This document shows positions 24,903 to 32,625 of a stretch of 64,000 nt of DNA, piece after piece (within the stretch, counting starts at the first letter, position 1; each line of letters starts with the position of its first letter). A model generated the notes under the pieces. It had not been told where the DNA came from and made no database searches. It saw nothing but the letters and a program-made list of their open reading frames with translations. The stretch is from an uncultured Bacteroidales bacterium. GTDB taxonomy: Bacteria > Bacteroidota > Bacteroidia > Bacteroidales > P3. Location: positions 62,001 through 126,000 of the forward strand of contig CAJTPR010000004.1 in NCBI GenBank assembly GCA_910578275.1, read 5' to 3'. Made by a program: the position numbers and the translations under genes.

Positions 24903-25991
24903 ATGAAAAAAGTCGCAACATCCATGTTTATGGCTGCGGGAGCGATACTCGTCACGTCGGTTCAAGCCCAAGTGGAAGTAAGTTCGGAAGGAACCATCAA
25001 AGTGGGAGATTTGAGCAAGCCCCGGAATGTAAGCGGAAATTCGCTTGACATTGCCGTAGAACGCTTGTATATCTATCCGACGGCCAACAAGTCGGGCAGT
25101 TTCGTCATCTACAACCATACGGCCTCGGGACCGGTAACCGGGGGCGGCACGGTAACAGCCCATTCCGCCGTCGACCCGTACAAGGACGTAATCACCAATC
25201 CGTACAATCTGCCTACCTATGTAGAACCTGTGACGGCGGGATATTTGATGCTGGGAACATCGACCAAGCCGTTGGGCAACATCCATGCAGGTTCCATTTA
25301 TTCTTCAGGCCAAAAAATCACGTCCGACCGTCGCGCCAAACGGAACATCCGTTCGTTGGAATCATCCACGGAATATTTACGGGCGTTGCGTTCGGTACGA
25401 TTCGATTTTGCCACGGAAATCATGCCACTGAGCCAAGACCAAGCAAAAGACAAAATAGGCTTCATCGCCCAAGAGGTAGGAGAAATCCTGCCCGAACTTG
25501 TAAGCTACGACACGTTGTCCGACCTGTACTCGATGGATTACGTTTCGTTGATACCCGTCCTAACGAAAGGTTTCCAAGAACAGGATTCCATTGTCCGCAG
25601 CCAACAGGCGATGCTGGAAGCCCAAGGCGAGATGCTGATTCTTTTGTCGGAACAATTGGAGGCGATACGGAAGATGATTTCCGGCACGTCCGCACCGAAA
25701 AAAAGCCCGGTGAAGGAACATCAAACCGGCACGAACCTGTTGTATCAGAACACGCCGAACCCGTTCAAGCAGGAAACACGCATCCGTTACGAATTGGCGT
25801 CCGAGGCGCAAAAGGCCCGATTGGAGGTGTACGACCTCCATGGCGTGCAACTACTTGGATATGACCTGCCGGTGAAAGGCAAGGGCGAATGGGTGTTACG
25901 CGGGGGTAGCCTCCAGGCGGGAATTTATCTCTACTGCCTGGTGGTGGACGGAGTTCAAGTGGACATGAAGCGGATGGTATTGGTTAACTGA
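24903..25991 (+). CDS. S74 tail-fibre chaperone-domain protein with T9SS type A sorting domain
   Basis: A 362-residue exported protein with a signal peptide (MKKVATSMFMAAGAILVTSVQAQ). The first 130 residues are beta-rich and resemble a fibre or repeat domain. An S74 intramolecular chaperone/peptidase domain runs from about 138 to 245: the signature SDRRAKRNI with candidate self-cleavage Ser141, then DKIGFIAQEVGEILPELV and YSMDYVSLIPVLTKGFQEQ, followed by a coiled-coil-like helix (SQQAMLEAQGEMLILLSEQ). The last 85 residues are a T9SS type A sorting domain (YQNTPNPFKQETRIRYEL, LEVYDLHG, LQAGIYLYCLVVDG). In phages the S74 domain trimerises the fibre and cuts itself off. Confidence 0.87.
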   Translation: MKKVATSMFMAAGAILVTSVQAQVEVSSEGTIKVGDLSKPRNVSGNSLDIAVERLYIYPTANKSGSFVIYNHTASGPVTGGGTVTAHSAVDPYKDVITNPYNLPTYVEPVTAGYLMLGTSTKPLGNIHAGSIYSSGQKITSDRRAKRNIRSLESSTEYLRALRSVRFDFATEIMPLSQDQAKDKIGFIAQEVGEILPELVSYDTLSDLYSMDYVSLIPVLTKGFQEQDSIVRSQQAMLEAQGEMLILLSEQLEAIRKMISGTSAPKKSPVKEHQTGTNLLYQNTPNPFKQETRIRYELASEAQKARLEVYDLHGVQLLGYDLPVKGKGEWVLRGGSLQAGIYLYCLVVDGVQVDMKRMVLVN

Positions 25992-25996
25992 CAAAG

Positions 25997-26163
25997 AAAG
26001 GAATAGCCATGAAAACGAAAACGATCATAAGCACCATCCTCGGAATGTCGTTGCTGTACGGCTTGTTGCCGGCGCAGACGGAAGAGTTCCGCTTCAAATT
26101 GTACATGGAATCGCTGGCCAACGGGAAGAAAGACACGCTGGAATTGGGCGTGGGGCCGGACGG
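25997..26163 (+). repeat. Shared 5' cassette, copy 2
   Basis: Twelve bases of leader (AAAGGAATAGCC) plus the first 155 coding bases of the gene at 26009. The coding part differs from bases 23813-23967 at about ten positions by my count, and from about codon 14 onward at only three. The first 81 bases (leader plus 69 coding) recur at 26929-27009 with about three changes. Confidence 0.85.
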
Positions 26164-26938
26164 CTACGGCTGGGGCGGTAATGAACCATGGGGCGTATGG
26201 CACGACTGTCAATACGATTCCACGCTTTGTCCCGTCTATACGGAGCCGTTCTTCGACACGGTGGAACATATCGGGGCGTTCGTGGTTCCGGGTACGGACG
26301 CATTCAGGGAACATACCGACACGCTCCGCGTCTTATGTCCGTTCTATGCCAAAAAACGAATCGGTCTATTGGGCGTTGACATGGTGGTGGTCCTCCCTGC
26401 CTCGGCTCGACCGGTAAAGGTGAGCTGGGACAGGGAATTGATGCAGAGTCCCATTGTGGAAACCCCCATCTTGACCACGTTTGAACACAGGGCTCGTTGG
26501 GATAGAGACGCCTCTTCCTTGTCCACACTCAAAGTCATCATGTCGGATAAACATGAATGTGAGGTCGGGAAGGCTCATGGAATAAGTCGTTACGACAGCG
26601 TGGCCGCACTTGCCTACATCAAAGACAGTATGGGCGGTGAACACCCGTATGTCCAGTTTTTCATCCTGACCGGTCAAGACCGACATGCAGCCGTGGAAGA
26701 CAAGCTCGCATCAAGTGCCGTGGAGGCATGGCCTAACCCGGTGCGGGAAAAGTTCCAGATAAGGAACTCCGTGGCCTTGCGGGAATGGCAAGTGTATTCC
26801 GTTACGGGCAAACGCATGGGAACCGGTGTCCGGACCGACACGGAAATAGACTGTGCGGCTTGGCCGTCCGGCATCTATGTCCTTTATTGGAAAGCCAAAG
26901 ACGGACAGAACGGCGTTGTCAAACTCGTAAAGGAATAG
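26009..26938 (+). CDS. T9SS type A sorting-domain protein, cargo paralogue 2
   Basis: A 309-residue exported protein, paralogue of the one at 23813. Signal peptide MKTKTIISTILGMSLLYGL; the mature start FRFKLYMESLANGKKDTLEL is identical to paralogue 1. The body keeps the order of conserved segments (DSTLCPVYTEPFFDT, LCPFYAKKRIGLLGVDMVVV, YDSVAALAYIKDS) with moderate similarity. The T9SS type A domain covers the last 75 residues (VEAWPNPVREKFQIRN, WQVYSVTGKRMG, WPSGIYVLYWKA, VKLVKE). It begins 17 bases after the S74 gene and is followed after 2 bases by the metalloprotease gene, so these form one transcript. Confidence 0.82.
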   Translation: MKTKTIISTILGMSLLYGLLPAQTEEFRFKLYMESLANGKKDTLELGVGPDGYGWGGNEPWGVWHDCQYDSTLCPVYTEPFFDTVEHIGAFVVPGTDAFREHTDTLRVLCPFYAKKRIGLLGVDMVVVLPASARPVKVSWDRELMQSPIVETPILTTFEHRARWDRDASSLSTLKVIMSDKHECEVGKAHGISRYDSVAALAYIKDSMGGEHPYVQFFILTGQDRHAAVEDKLASSAVEAWPNPVREKFQIRNSVALREWQVYSVTGKRMGTGVRTDTEIDCAAWPSGIYVLYWKAKDGQNGVVKLVKE

Positions 26939-26940
26939 CC

Positions 26941-28723
26941 ATGAAAACGAAAACAATCATAAGCACCATCCTCGGATTGTCGTTGCTGTACGGCTTATTG
27001 CCGGCGCAGGAAAACGATGTCCATAAGGATTGGTTGATGCCGCTGCCCATGTTGAACGCAACGGTGCAAAACCAAGTAATACAATACCCGCCGAAGCCTG
27101 GCATGGCCGATACACAATATTGGAATTACATCCCGTACGACAACCTCGTGAATCTGGAAGTGAACGTCAATCTGGTGTTTATCCAGAAAGACAACGGAAG
27201 CGGAAATTTTCAAGAAGACGATCCGGAGCATCGGCGGTTTTGGGACGAGATTACGGCAGGCATAAACAACCTGTATGCCGCATTCAAGGACTCTGAGAAA
27301 GACAGTTGCTTCGCATGGCGGGATAAGTTCATTTCAGACTCGAAGATACGGTTCAAGTTCAACAGATATTACATGAAGAGAAGTTCCTTATGGGATTGGA
27401 CAAAATATGGATCCAATGCTATGGACATAAGGTGGGCATTGGATGCATGGAAGGCTGAAATGGAAAATGATCCAAGTATACCCAAAGGTATTTCCGTCTT
27501 TTTTACGGAAAATGGCAACCTGTTCGATGAGTACATGGATATTATCGTGGCAGGAGGCACATCTCCGGCCAAGGATGCGAATTTTGCCTACTCCTCCTTT
27601 CCGGGAAAAAACATGATTGCTCGTATATGCATGCCTGATACTTACTGCAAATTTTTATGGATGAAGCATATCCTCCCAAGGAACTATGCGGCCGAGGGGC
27701 AAACGATAACATGGGACAATACGATTTGGCATTGGGAGGTGGGCACCATCGTCATCTTGCTGGCGCATGAGTTGGGTCATGCGCTTGATTTGAATCATGA
27801 CAACAATCATTATGGGCAAAAGATTATTGCCGGGATGCGTTGATGTCTCCAAGCGGCCATGCCGGATACACCCATTCCTATATGCCGCCAACCGAAATAG
27901 GCCGGATATACAAGTCGCTGTCAGATTTTCAAATAAGACAAGTCGTACCCGATGACATTCCTGTCATAGGAACGATGAAAGTGACCCAAAAGCTACATTG
28001 GGATGGTCCATACCGCTGTTATACGGATGTAAGTATTGCCAAGTCGGGGGGTATCGGCATGCGGAAGGAGATATGGATGCCGAAGGACTCGAAAATCGAG
28101 GTAGCCAGTCAATTGTATCTTAAGAATGCCGATATAAGATGCATTACTGAAAACGGCCATTGGTCGGGCATACGGTCAAAAAGGGCGGTTTGTTATGGGT
28201 GGAGAATACTACGGCAAGCAACTATGACATCATTATGGAACCGGGAAGCACGTTGGTGTTGCGCGGTGAAGTCGGTTTTACGAACGGGCATAAGTTGATT
28301 CTTGACGAGGGGGGCTATGTTTGTGTTTCGGAGAACTTCGCCCTATCGGGTACGGAGGAATCCCCGTTTTGCGTGAATGGCGCGGCAGACAAGTCTGTGC
28401 TCGGGGGAATCGCTCCTGGGATACGGCCGTGGTATGCGGTTACATGTTCGGATAAAGGCTGGACGAGTTTCAAGGAAGCCACGACGGGAATACCGGAAGT
28501 GCTGTATGTGCAGAACCGGACTCTGACACAGGACGAGACGTTCGTGGCCCGGAAGATCTTCGTTGGCAATGCGGTGGATCCCGATCCCAAGAAGCGTCAA
28601 GGCAACGTCACGATTTCCACTCCGGCGCGAGCCACGTTCATCGGCAAGGACAAGGTCGTGTTCGACAAAGGTTTCCATTGCCAGCCTGGCGGCAGCTACA
28701 AGGTGATGCGCTTCAGTGAATAG
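26941..28723 (+). pseudogene. Secreted zinc metalloprotease gene broken by two frameshifts
   Basis: Three overlapping frames together encode one protein of about 594 residues. Segment 1 (from 26941) has the signal peptide MKTKTIISTILGLSLLYGL and ends with the zinc-protease motif AHELGHALDLNHDN (HExxHxxxxxH), then stops at 27843. Adding one A to the A4 run at 27818-27821 restores GQKDYCRDALMSPSG, a Cys plus Met-turn sequence expected after the zinc motif, in the frame of segment 2. Adding one G to the G3 run at 28166-28168 joins segment 2 to segment 3 as HWSGHTVKKGG. Segment 3 ends with VVFDKGFHCQPGGSYKV, a common C-terminal phrase in Bacteroidota surface proteins, at TAG 28721. No T9SS tail is obvious. 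It could be a decayed gene, a phase-variable one, or two sequencing errors. Confidence 0.82.
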
Positions 28724-28753
28724 GAACGGACGGGATTGTCGTCTGTACCTTAT

Positions 28754-28786
28754 GCGGGCGGCTTGGAGAAACACTAAGCCGCCCGC
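28754..28786 (+). terminator. Hairpin after metalloprotease gene
   Basis: Perfect 11-base-pair inverted repeat GCGGGCGGCTT ... AAGCCGCCCGC with an 11-base loop, 30 bases after the last stop. A T-rich stretch (CCATTTTTCAT) comes only eight bases later, so it is a probable but not textbook terminator. Confidence 0.6.
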
Positions 28787-28958
28787 TTCAGTTCCATTTT
28801 TCATACTCCTGGCTCGGGCGGAAAATTGGAAATTAAAAATGGTTCCATTCTGGAGCGTTGCCATGATGATGAATTGGAAGTCGATTTAGGCGGAATCATG
28901 TCTTGGCGCGATGGAATCATGAGGGTACGATAGGATATTTGATGAAAAAAGACTTGCC

Positions 28959-30206
28959 ATGAAAAAGTTCATAAGTGGGGTGTCAGGTATTATATTCTGT
29001 TTGTTTTCAACAAATGCCGTGTCCCATGCACAGGAATGGAAATACCTGGAAGAAGGCACAGAGTGGACCGTGCAAACGGGCTATAAGCCTGATGTATGGT
29101 GCTACACCTTGTCCTTGTCCGGCGAATTGGAAAAATACGGGCACACATGGAAGCGTTCGCTGATGGACCAAGAGGAATTTCTGGCTTATCGGCAAGAAGG
29201 CAAAAAGATATGGGCCCTGTATCCGTATGACGACGGCACGATAGATACGGTACCTTTCCTGATGTTCGATTTCGGACTGGAAAAAGGAGACACGGCCCTC
29301 CTCTATGTGGACACTACCCATCATACGGACGATGCCTGGGTGGTGGAATCTGTCTTTGACTCGGTCTTTGAGGCAGGACAAGAAGCCAGACGCTGCCTAA
29401 GCGTCTATTTGATGAACGATCCCGAAACAAAGGATGTGTGGGCGGAGGGCATAGGCTCGCTGTGCAATGGCGTGTCCTACTCTCCTTCCGGTTACCTGAG
29501 AAGTCCTTCGACTTTGATCTGCGTGCAAAAGGCGACAGGAGACATATGGTATCGTAGACATGGCGTGTGCCGGCTTCCGAAGCACCTTGCCTATGATTAC
29601 GGCGTCCAGCGATGGTCGGTTCTTTGCGGGGATACGAAAGATACGTATCACACACAATGGCTGTATTTCAAGGAAAGCGAAGAACAGCGGTGGAACCAGG
29701 CCTATGTGGCCGCCAAAGAGGATTTTTCGGACGAAAGAACCTGCGGGCTGTACTATCAAGACGGGCTGCAGGTGTATTTCAAGGAGGCCGAAGACGGTCC
29801 GGTTACATTGCTGTATGATTTCGGACTGGAAAAAGGCGAGCGTATTGGGGGCAGGGACAAATCCTCATGGGCGGTGGACGAAGTATATTATAAGGAAATG
29901 GACGGCTTGCAAAGAAGATGCCTGCAGATGGTTTCGGATAAGGGAGAGGCCGATGTATGGGTGGAAGGCTTGGGGTCTTTGAATACAGGATTCCTGCCGT
30001 CCGATTTCTTCGGCGATACCACGAAGACGGAACTTTTGTGCGTGCAGGCAGATGTTTCCTGGCATTCCGGCGACATGTACCACAATGCCAGGTTTGAAGC
30101 TTGCCAAATCGAAAAAACGGTCAAGAACGACATCCAGGCCGGACATGAGGCCGTGGTTCGTTACAACGTCCGACAAAAGACACTTGAAATAGAAAGCGAA
30201 TTCTAG
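28959..30206 (+). CDS. Exported two-repeat protein, truncated before its T9SS sorting domain
   Basis: A 415-residue exported protein of unknown function with signal peptide MKKFISGVSGIIFCLFSTN. It has two related halves of about 170 residues: the first contains FDFGLEKGDTALLYVD, RRCLSVYLMND and DVWAEGIGSLCNG; the second YDFGLEKGERIGG, RRCLQMVSDKGEADVWVEGLGSLNTG. The frame stops at TAG 30204-30206, in the middle of a T9SS type A domain that begins with VRYNVRQKTLEIESEF. The missing rest is encoded in the same frame right after the stop (30207-30362). The product as written would be exported to the periplasm but lack most of its secretion signal. Confidence 0.8.
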   Translation: MKKFISGVSGIIFCLFSTNAVSHAQEWKYLEEGTEWTVQTGYKPDVWCYTLSLSGELEKYGHTWKRSLMDQEEFLAYRQEGKKIWALYPYDDGTIDTVPFLMFDFGLEKGDTALLYVDTTHHTDDAWVVESVFDSVFEAGQEARRCLSVYLMNDPETKDVWAEGIGSLCNGVSYSPSGYLRSPSTLICVQKATGDIWYRRHGVCRLPKHLAYDYGVQRWSVLCGDTKDTYHTQWLYFKESEEQRWNQAYVAAKEDFSDERTCGLYYQDGLQVYFKEAEDGPVTLLYDFGLEKGERIGGRDKSSWAVDEVYYKEMDGLQRRCLQMVSDKGEADVWVEGLGSLNTGFLPSDFFGDTTKTELLCVQADVSWHSGDMYHNARFEACQIEKTVKNDIQAGHEAVVRYNVRQKTLEIESEF

Positions 30207-30362
30207 GCAAACGCATTGGAAGTGGCGGATGCGTCGGGGCGGTGCGTGTTGCGGGCAAATCATCCGGGCAAAAGCGTTTCGGTAGCCAGGTTGCCGCAGG
30301 GATTGTACGTCTACCGCCTTTACGGCGAGGGCATCCTTTGCTCGGGGAAGTTCGTACGGTAA
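30207..30362 (+). pseudogene. Remainder of T9SS type A sorting domain beyond an in-frame TAG
   Basis: Fifty-one sense codons follow the TAG of the previous gene in the same frame and end at TAA 30360-30362. They encode ALEVADASGRCVL, then VARLPQGLYVYRLYGE and a final CSGKFVR, the normal ending of a type A sorting domain. The intact gene would have had 467 residues. The rest of the gap to ridA, about 240 bases, shows no further gene. Confidence 0.8.
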
Positions 30363-30547
30363 TGCCGCCTTGTTCCGTTTGAATGATCCCGTTTGACAGG
30401 AACGGGGAAAATGTCATCGGGGAAGAACACCGACGGAACGCCCGTGGATGTCGCGATTTGCCGGCGATCATGTATGCGTAACGCCTTGTTCCGGCCCGAT
30501 GTGACCCGAGACGGCAGCCCCCGTTTCACATATTGCCTTGGATAACG

Positions 30548-30555
30548 TATTTTTG
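30548..30555 (+). promoter_or_regulatory. -7 element of ridA promoter
   Basis: TATTTTTG matches TAnnTTTG, 45 bases before the ridA ATG at 30601. Confidence 0.5.
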
Positions 30556-30600
30556 CAGGTTTATGCACTATTGAGAACAATCGATAAAACCTGAAAAAAA

Positions 30601-30978
30601 ATGAAAAAAGTAATCGCGACCGCCCATGCGCCCAAGGCCATCGGGCCTTACAGCCAGGCCATCGAAGCCGGCAACATGTTGTTCATCTCGGGCCAGATTC
30701 CCGTCGATCCCGCCACCGGAAAGGTAGTGGAAGGCGGTATCAGCGCGCAGACCGAACAATCGCTCAAGAACATCAAGGGTATCCTGGAAGAAGCCGGCTA
30801 CACGTTCGAAAACATCGTCAAATGCACCTGCCTGCTCAGCACGATGGATGACTTTGCCGCCATGAACGAGGTCTATGGCAAGTATTTCAGCAGCAATCCT
30901 CCCGCCAGGGCGGCCTTTGCCGTACAAAAACTGCCGTTGGGCGTATTGGTCGAAATCGAAGCCATCGCCGTAAAATAA
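30601..30978 (+). CDS. ridA: RidA family 2-iminobutanoate/2-iminopropanoate deaminase
   Basis: Small cytosolic enzyme that hydrolyses reactive enamine/imine products of PLP enzymes. The 125-residue product shows the family pattern: APKAIGPYSQAI near residue 10, FISGQIPVDPATG near 28, and the substrate-binding Arg in NPPARAAFAVQKLP near 100-113. The last base of its TAA is the A of the next ATG (TAATG), so it is translationally coupled to the MeaB-RNase H fusion. Confidence 0.94.
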   Translation: MKKVIATAHAPKAIGPYSQAIEAGNMLFISGQIPVDPATGKVVEGGISAQTEQSLKNIKGILEEAGYTFENIVKCTCLLSTMDDFAAMNEVYGKYFSSNPPARAAFAVQKLPLGVLVEIEAIAVK

Positions 30979-32594
30979 TGGAGCACCAGCAATTACTTCA
31001 CGGCCCTTCCGCCCTTGCCGAGCGGGAGGGCGTGGAGCAACCTGCCAACATAAACCCGCGTTTCCTGCAAGACAAGGCTCCCCGCAAGGAAGCCGAATTG
31101 AGCGCGGCCGAATACGCGGAAGGCATCCGCAAGGGCAACCGTACGATTCTGAGCCGGGCCATCACCTTGGTCGAAAGCACCTTGCCCCGACACCAGCATC
31201 TGGCACAGGAAATCATAGCCCGCTGCCTGCCCTATTCGGGGAATTCCTTCCGCCTGGGCATCACCGGTGTTCCTGGCGCGGGAAAAAGCACGTTCATAGA
31301 AGCATTAGGGTCATACTTGGTACGAACCGGCAAGAAACTGGCGGTATTGGCCATCGATCCCAGCAGCGAACGCTCCAAAGGCAGCGTACTGGGCGACAAG
31401 ACCCGCATGGAAGAACTTTCCGCCATGCCCGAAGCCTTTATCCGGCCTTCCCCCTCGGCGGGTTCCTTGGGCGGAGTGGCACGCAAGACCCGCGAATCGA
31501 TCATCCTTTGCGAGGCGGCGGGATTCTCGCACGTCATCGTAGAAACCGTGGGCGTAGGCCAATCCGAAACGGAAGCCTACGACATGGTGGATTACTTCCT
31601 GCTGCTGCAACTGGCCAATTCGGGCGACGAATTGCAAGGAATCAAACGCGGCATCATCGAAATGGCCGACGGCATCGCCATCAACAAGGCCGACGGCGAC
31701 TTCGTCCAGAAAGCCAAGCTGGCCCAGACGCAATTGCGCAACGCCATCGCGCTCTTTCCGATCGGTCCTTCGGGCCTGACGCCTACCGTGGAAACCTGTT
31801 CTGCCAAGACCCGTGAAGGCCTGGACAGGGTCTGGAACCACATTCTCGAATATGAACGGCATTGCAGGCAAAGCGGCGCGTTCGAAAAACGGCGCAAGGA
31901 ACAGCTGGGAAAAGTCTTCCAACGCGCTATCGAGGAAGAACTGCTTTTCCGTTTCTACCAGAAACCAGGAATGGAATCCGACATGGAACGTGCCAGAGGC
32001 GAAGTCCATGACCGGAAAACCAGCCCTTACGTGGCCGCACACGCCTTGATCGAAACTTACTTCGCGCATCCGCAGACGACAACGAAACCGACGCGGACTT
32101 CATCTGCCCCGGCCGCGACGGACGTGAAGGCGGACATCCTCAAGAACGTGGCCCGGCTGCAAAAGATAGCAGGATCCATTCCCCATTTCGAACATGCCCT
32201 GGCCGTCGATGCCGCCTGCGCCGGAAATCCCGGAAAGATGGAATACCAAGGCGTGCAGGTAAACAACGGCAACGTCATCTTCAAGATGGGACCTTTTCCC
32301 GAAGGGACCAACAACATAGGGGAATTCCTGGCCATCGTCCACGCGCTGAGCCATCTCAATGCCCACGGTTTTCCCGATACGCCCGTATATACCGACTCGG
32401 TGACGGGCATGGCCTGGGTCCGGAAGAAAAAGGCCAATACGAAAATTGCCGCCACCGCCGCCAACCGCGACCTGCTGGATCTGGTGGCAAGGGCTGAAAA
32501 ATGGCTGCGGTCGCACACATACAGGAACCCCGTGTTGAAATGGCAGACCGAAAACTGGGGCGAGATACCCGCCGATTTCGGGAGGAAAAGATAA
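30978..32594 (+). CDS. MeaB/ArgK-type GTPase fused to a ribonuclease H domain
   Basis: A 538-residue two-part protein. Residues 1 to about 370 form a G3E-family GTPase of the MeaB/ArgK group, a chaperone for adenosylcobalamin-dependent methylmalonyl-CoA mutase: Walker A GVPGAGKST at 97-105, DPSSERSKGSVLGDKTRM, VETVGVGQSE and INKADGD. A Thr/Ser/Pro/Ala linker (TTTKPTRTSSAPAATD) leads to an RNase HI domain from about 385. Its DEDD residues are all present: D411 in VDAACAGNPG, E449 in NIGEFLAIV, D473 in YTDSVTG and D533 in the terminal PADFG. The frame is uninterrupted and no stop or new start separates the parts. No mutase gene is nearby. Confidence 0.9.
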   Translation: MEHQQLLHGPSALAEREGVEQPANINPRFLQDKAPRKEAELSAAEYAEGIRKGNRTILSRAITLVESTLPRHQHLAQEIIARCLPYSGNSFRLGITGVPGAGKSTFIEALGSYLVRTGKKLAVLAIDPSSERSKGSVLGDKTRMEELSAMPEAFIRPSPSAGSLGGVARKTRESIILCEAAGFSHVIVETVGVGQSETEAYDMVDYFLLLQLANSGDELQGIKRGIIEMADGIAINKADGDFVQKAKLAQTQLRNAIALFPIGPSGLTPTVETCSAKTREGLDRVWNHILEYERHCRQSGAFEKRRKEQLGKVFQRAIEEELLFRFYQKPGMESDMERARGEVHDRKTSPYVAAHALIETYFAHPQTTTKPTRTSSAPAATDVKADILKNVARLQKIAGSIPHFEHALAVDAACAGNPGKMEYQGVQVNNGNVIFKMGPFPEGTNNIGEFLAIVHALSHLNAHGFPDTPVYTDSVTGMAWVRKKKANTKIAATAANRDLLDLVARAEKWLRSHTYRNPVLKWQTENWGEIPADFGRKR

Positions 32595-32625
32595 TCAACG
32601 AACCGAACTCATACCAAGGAGAACA

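Noticed and set aside
27810..27850. Programmed ribosomal frameshifting in the metalloprotease gene
   Set aside because: The A-run is short, no pseudoknot is evident, and a second unrelated site would also need shifting. Mutation, phase variation or sequence error is simpler.
30204..30206. TAG reassigned to an amino acid in this organism
   Set aside because: TAG ends aroB, purE, the gene at 20836, the metalloprotease remnant and the tmRNA tag, all at expected lengths.
30389..30409. Inverted repeat CCCGTT/AACGGG as a terminator after the truncated cargo gene
   Set aside because: The stem is short and is followed by GAAAATG rather than a T-run; too weak to list.
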